A DNA stretch of 64,000 nucleotides from Actinomycetota bacterium (GTDB lineage: Bacteria > Actinomycetota > Acidimicrobiia > IMCC26256 > PALSA-555). Positions 63,965 to 64,000 of this stretch are shown one piece after another; the first letter of the stretch is position 1; each line of letters starts with the position of its first letter. Under the pieces are notes generated by a model. That model worked only from the letters and a program-made list of their open reading frames with translations. It did no database searches and was not told where the DNA came from. Location: contig PLJD01000069.1 in NCBI GenBank assembly GCA_003140175.1, positions 16,093 to 80,092 on the forward strand, given 5' to 3'. The position numbers were made by a program, and so were the translations under genes.

Positions 63965-64000
63965 GGGCAGGGCTGGGGCTGTGGTCCCGGCCCACCGGGC

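Overview
The window is a gene-dense, very high-GC chromosomal segment. It looks actinobacterial, perhaps Acidimicrobiia-like, but that is inferred from gene content only. No rRNA, tRNA, CRISPR, phage or transposon was recognised. Main content: (1) an acyl-CoA catabolic region (thiolase + DUF35 partner, CoA-transferase, enoyl-CoA hydratase, several acyl-CoA dehydrogenases, acyl-CoA synthetase, P450, many SDRs) with citrate synthase translationally coupled at its head; (2) a molybdopterin oxidoreductase and a MOSC protein, each apparently broken by a 1-nt loss in a G run; (3) cell-wall enzymes (L,D-transpeptidase, Rpf/transglycosylase-like, glucosaminidase-like); (4) a divergent Ku / LigD-polymerase NHEJ pair; (5) a DUF6529 / cytochrome c / solute-binding-protein cassette; (6) two LIV-type ABC importers with unusual domain fusion, one with all four subunits in a 1218-aa protein and one with three subunits in a 968-aa protein; (7) an XRE-HTH protein fused through a long DPF/Pro-rich linker to a C-terminal beta-sandwich/lectin-like region. 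Scale-independent signals include a recurrent TAnnnT box 6-10 nt before start codons (leaderless-type promoters), with two divergent gene pairs whose -10 boxes overlap on the same TA; stop codons embedded in perfect palindromes between convergent genes; and several short gene relics or ORFs below the 60-aa track cutoff. Start codons are proposals from reading the sequence; no database search was run.
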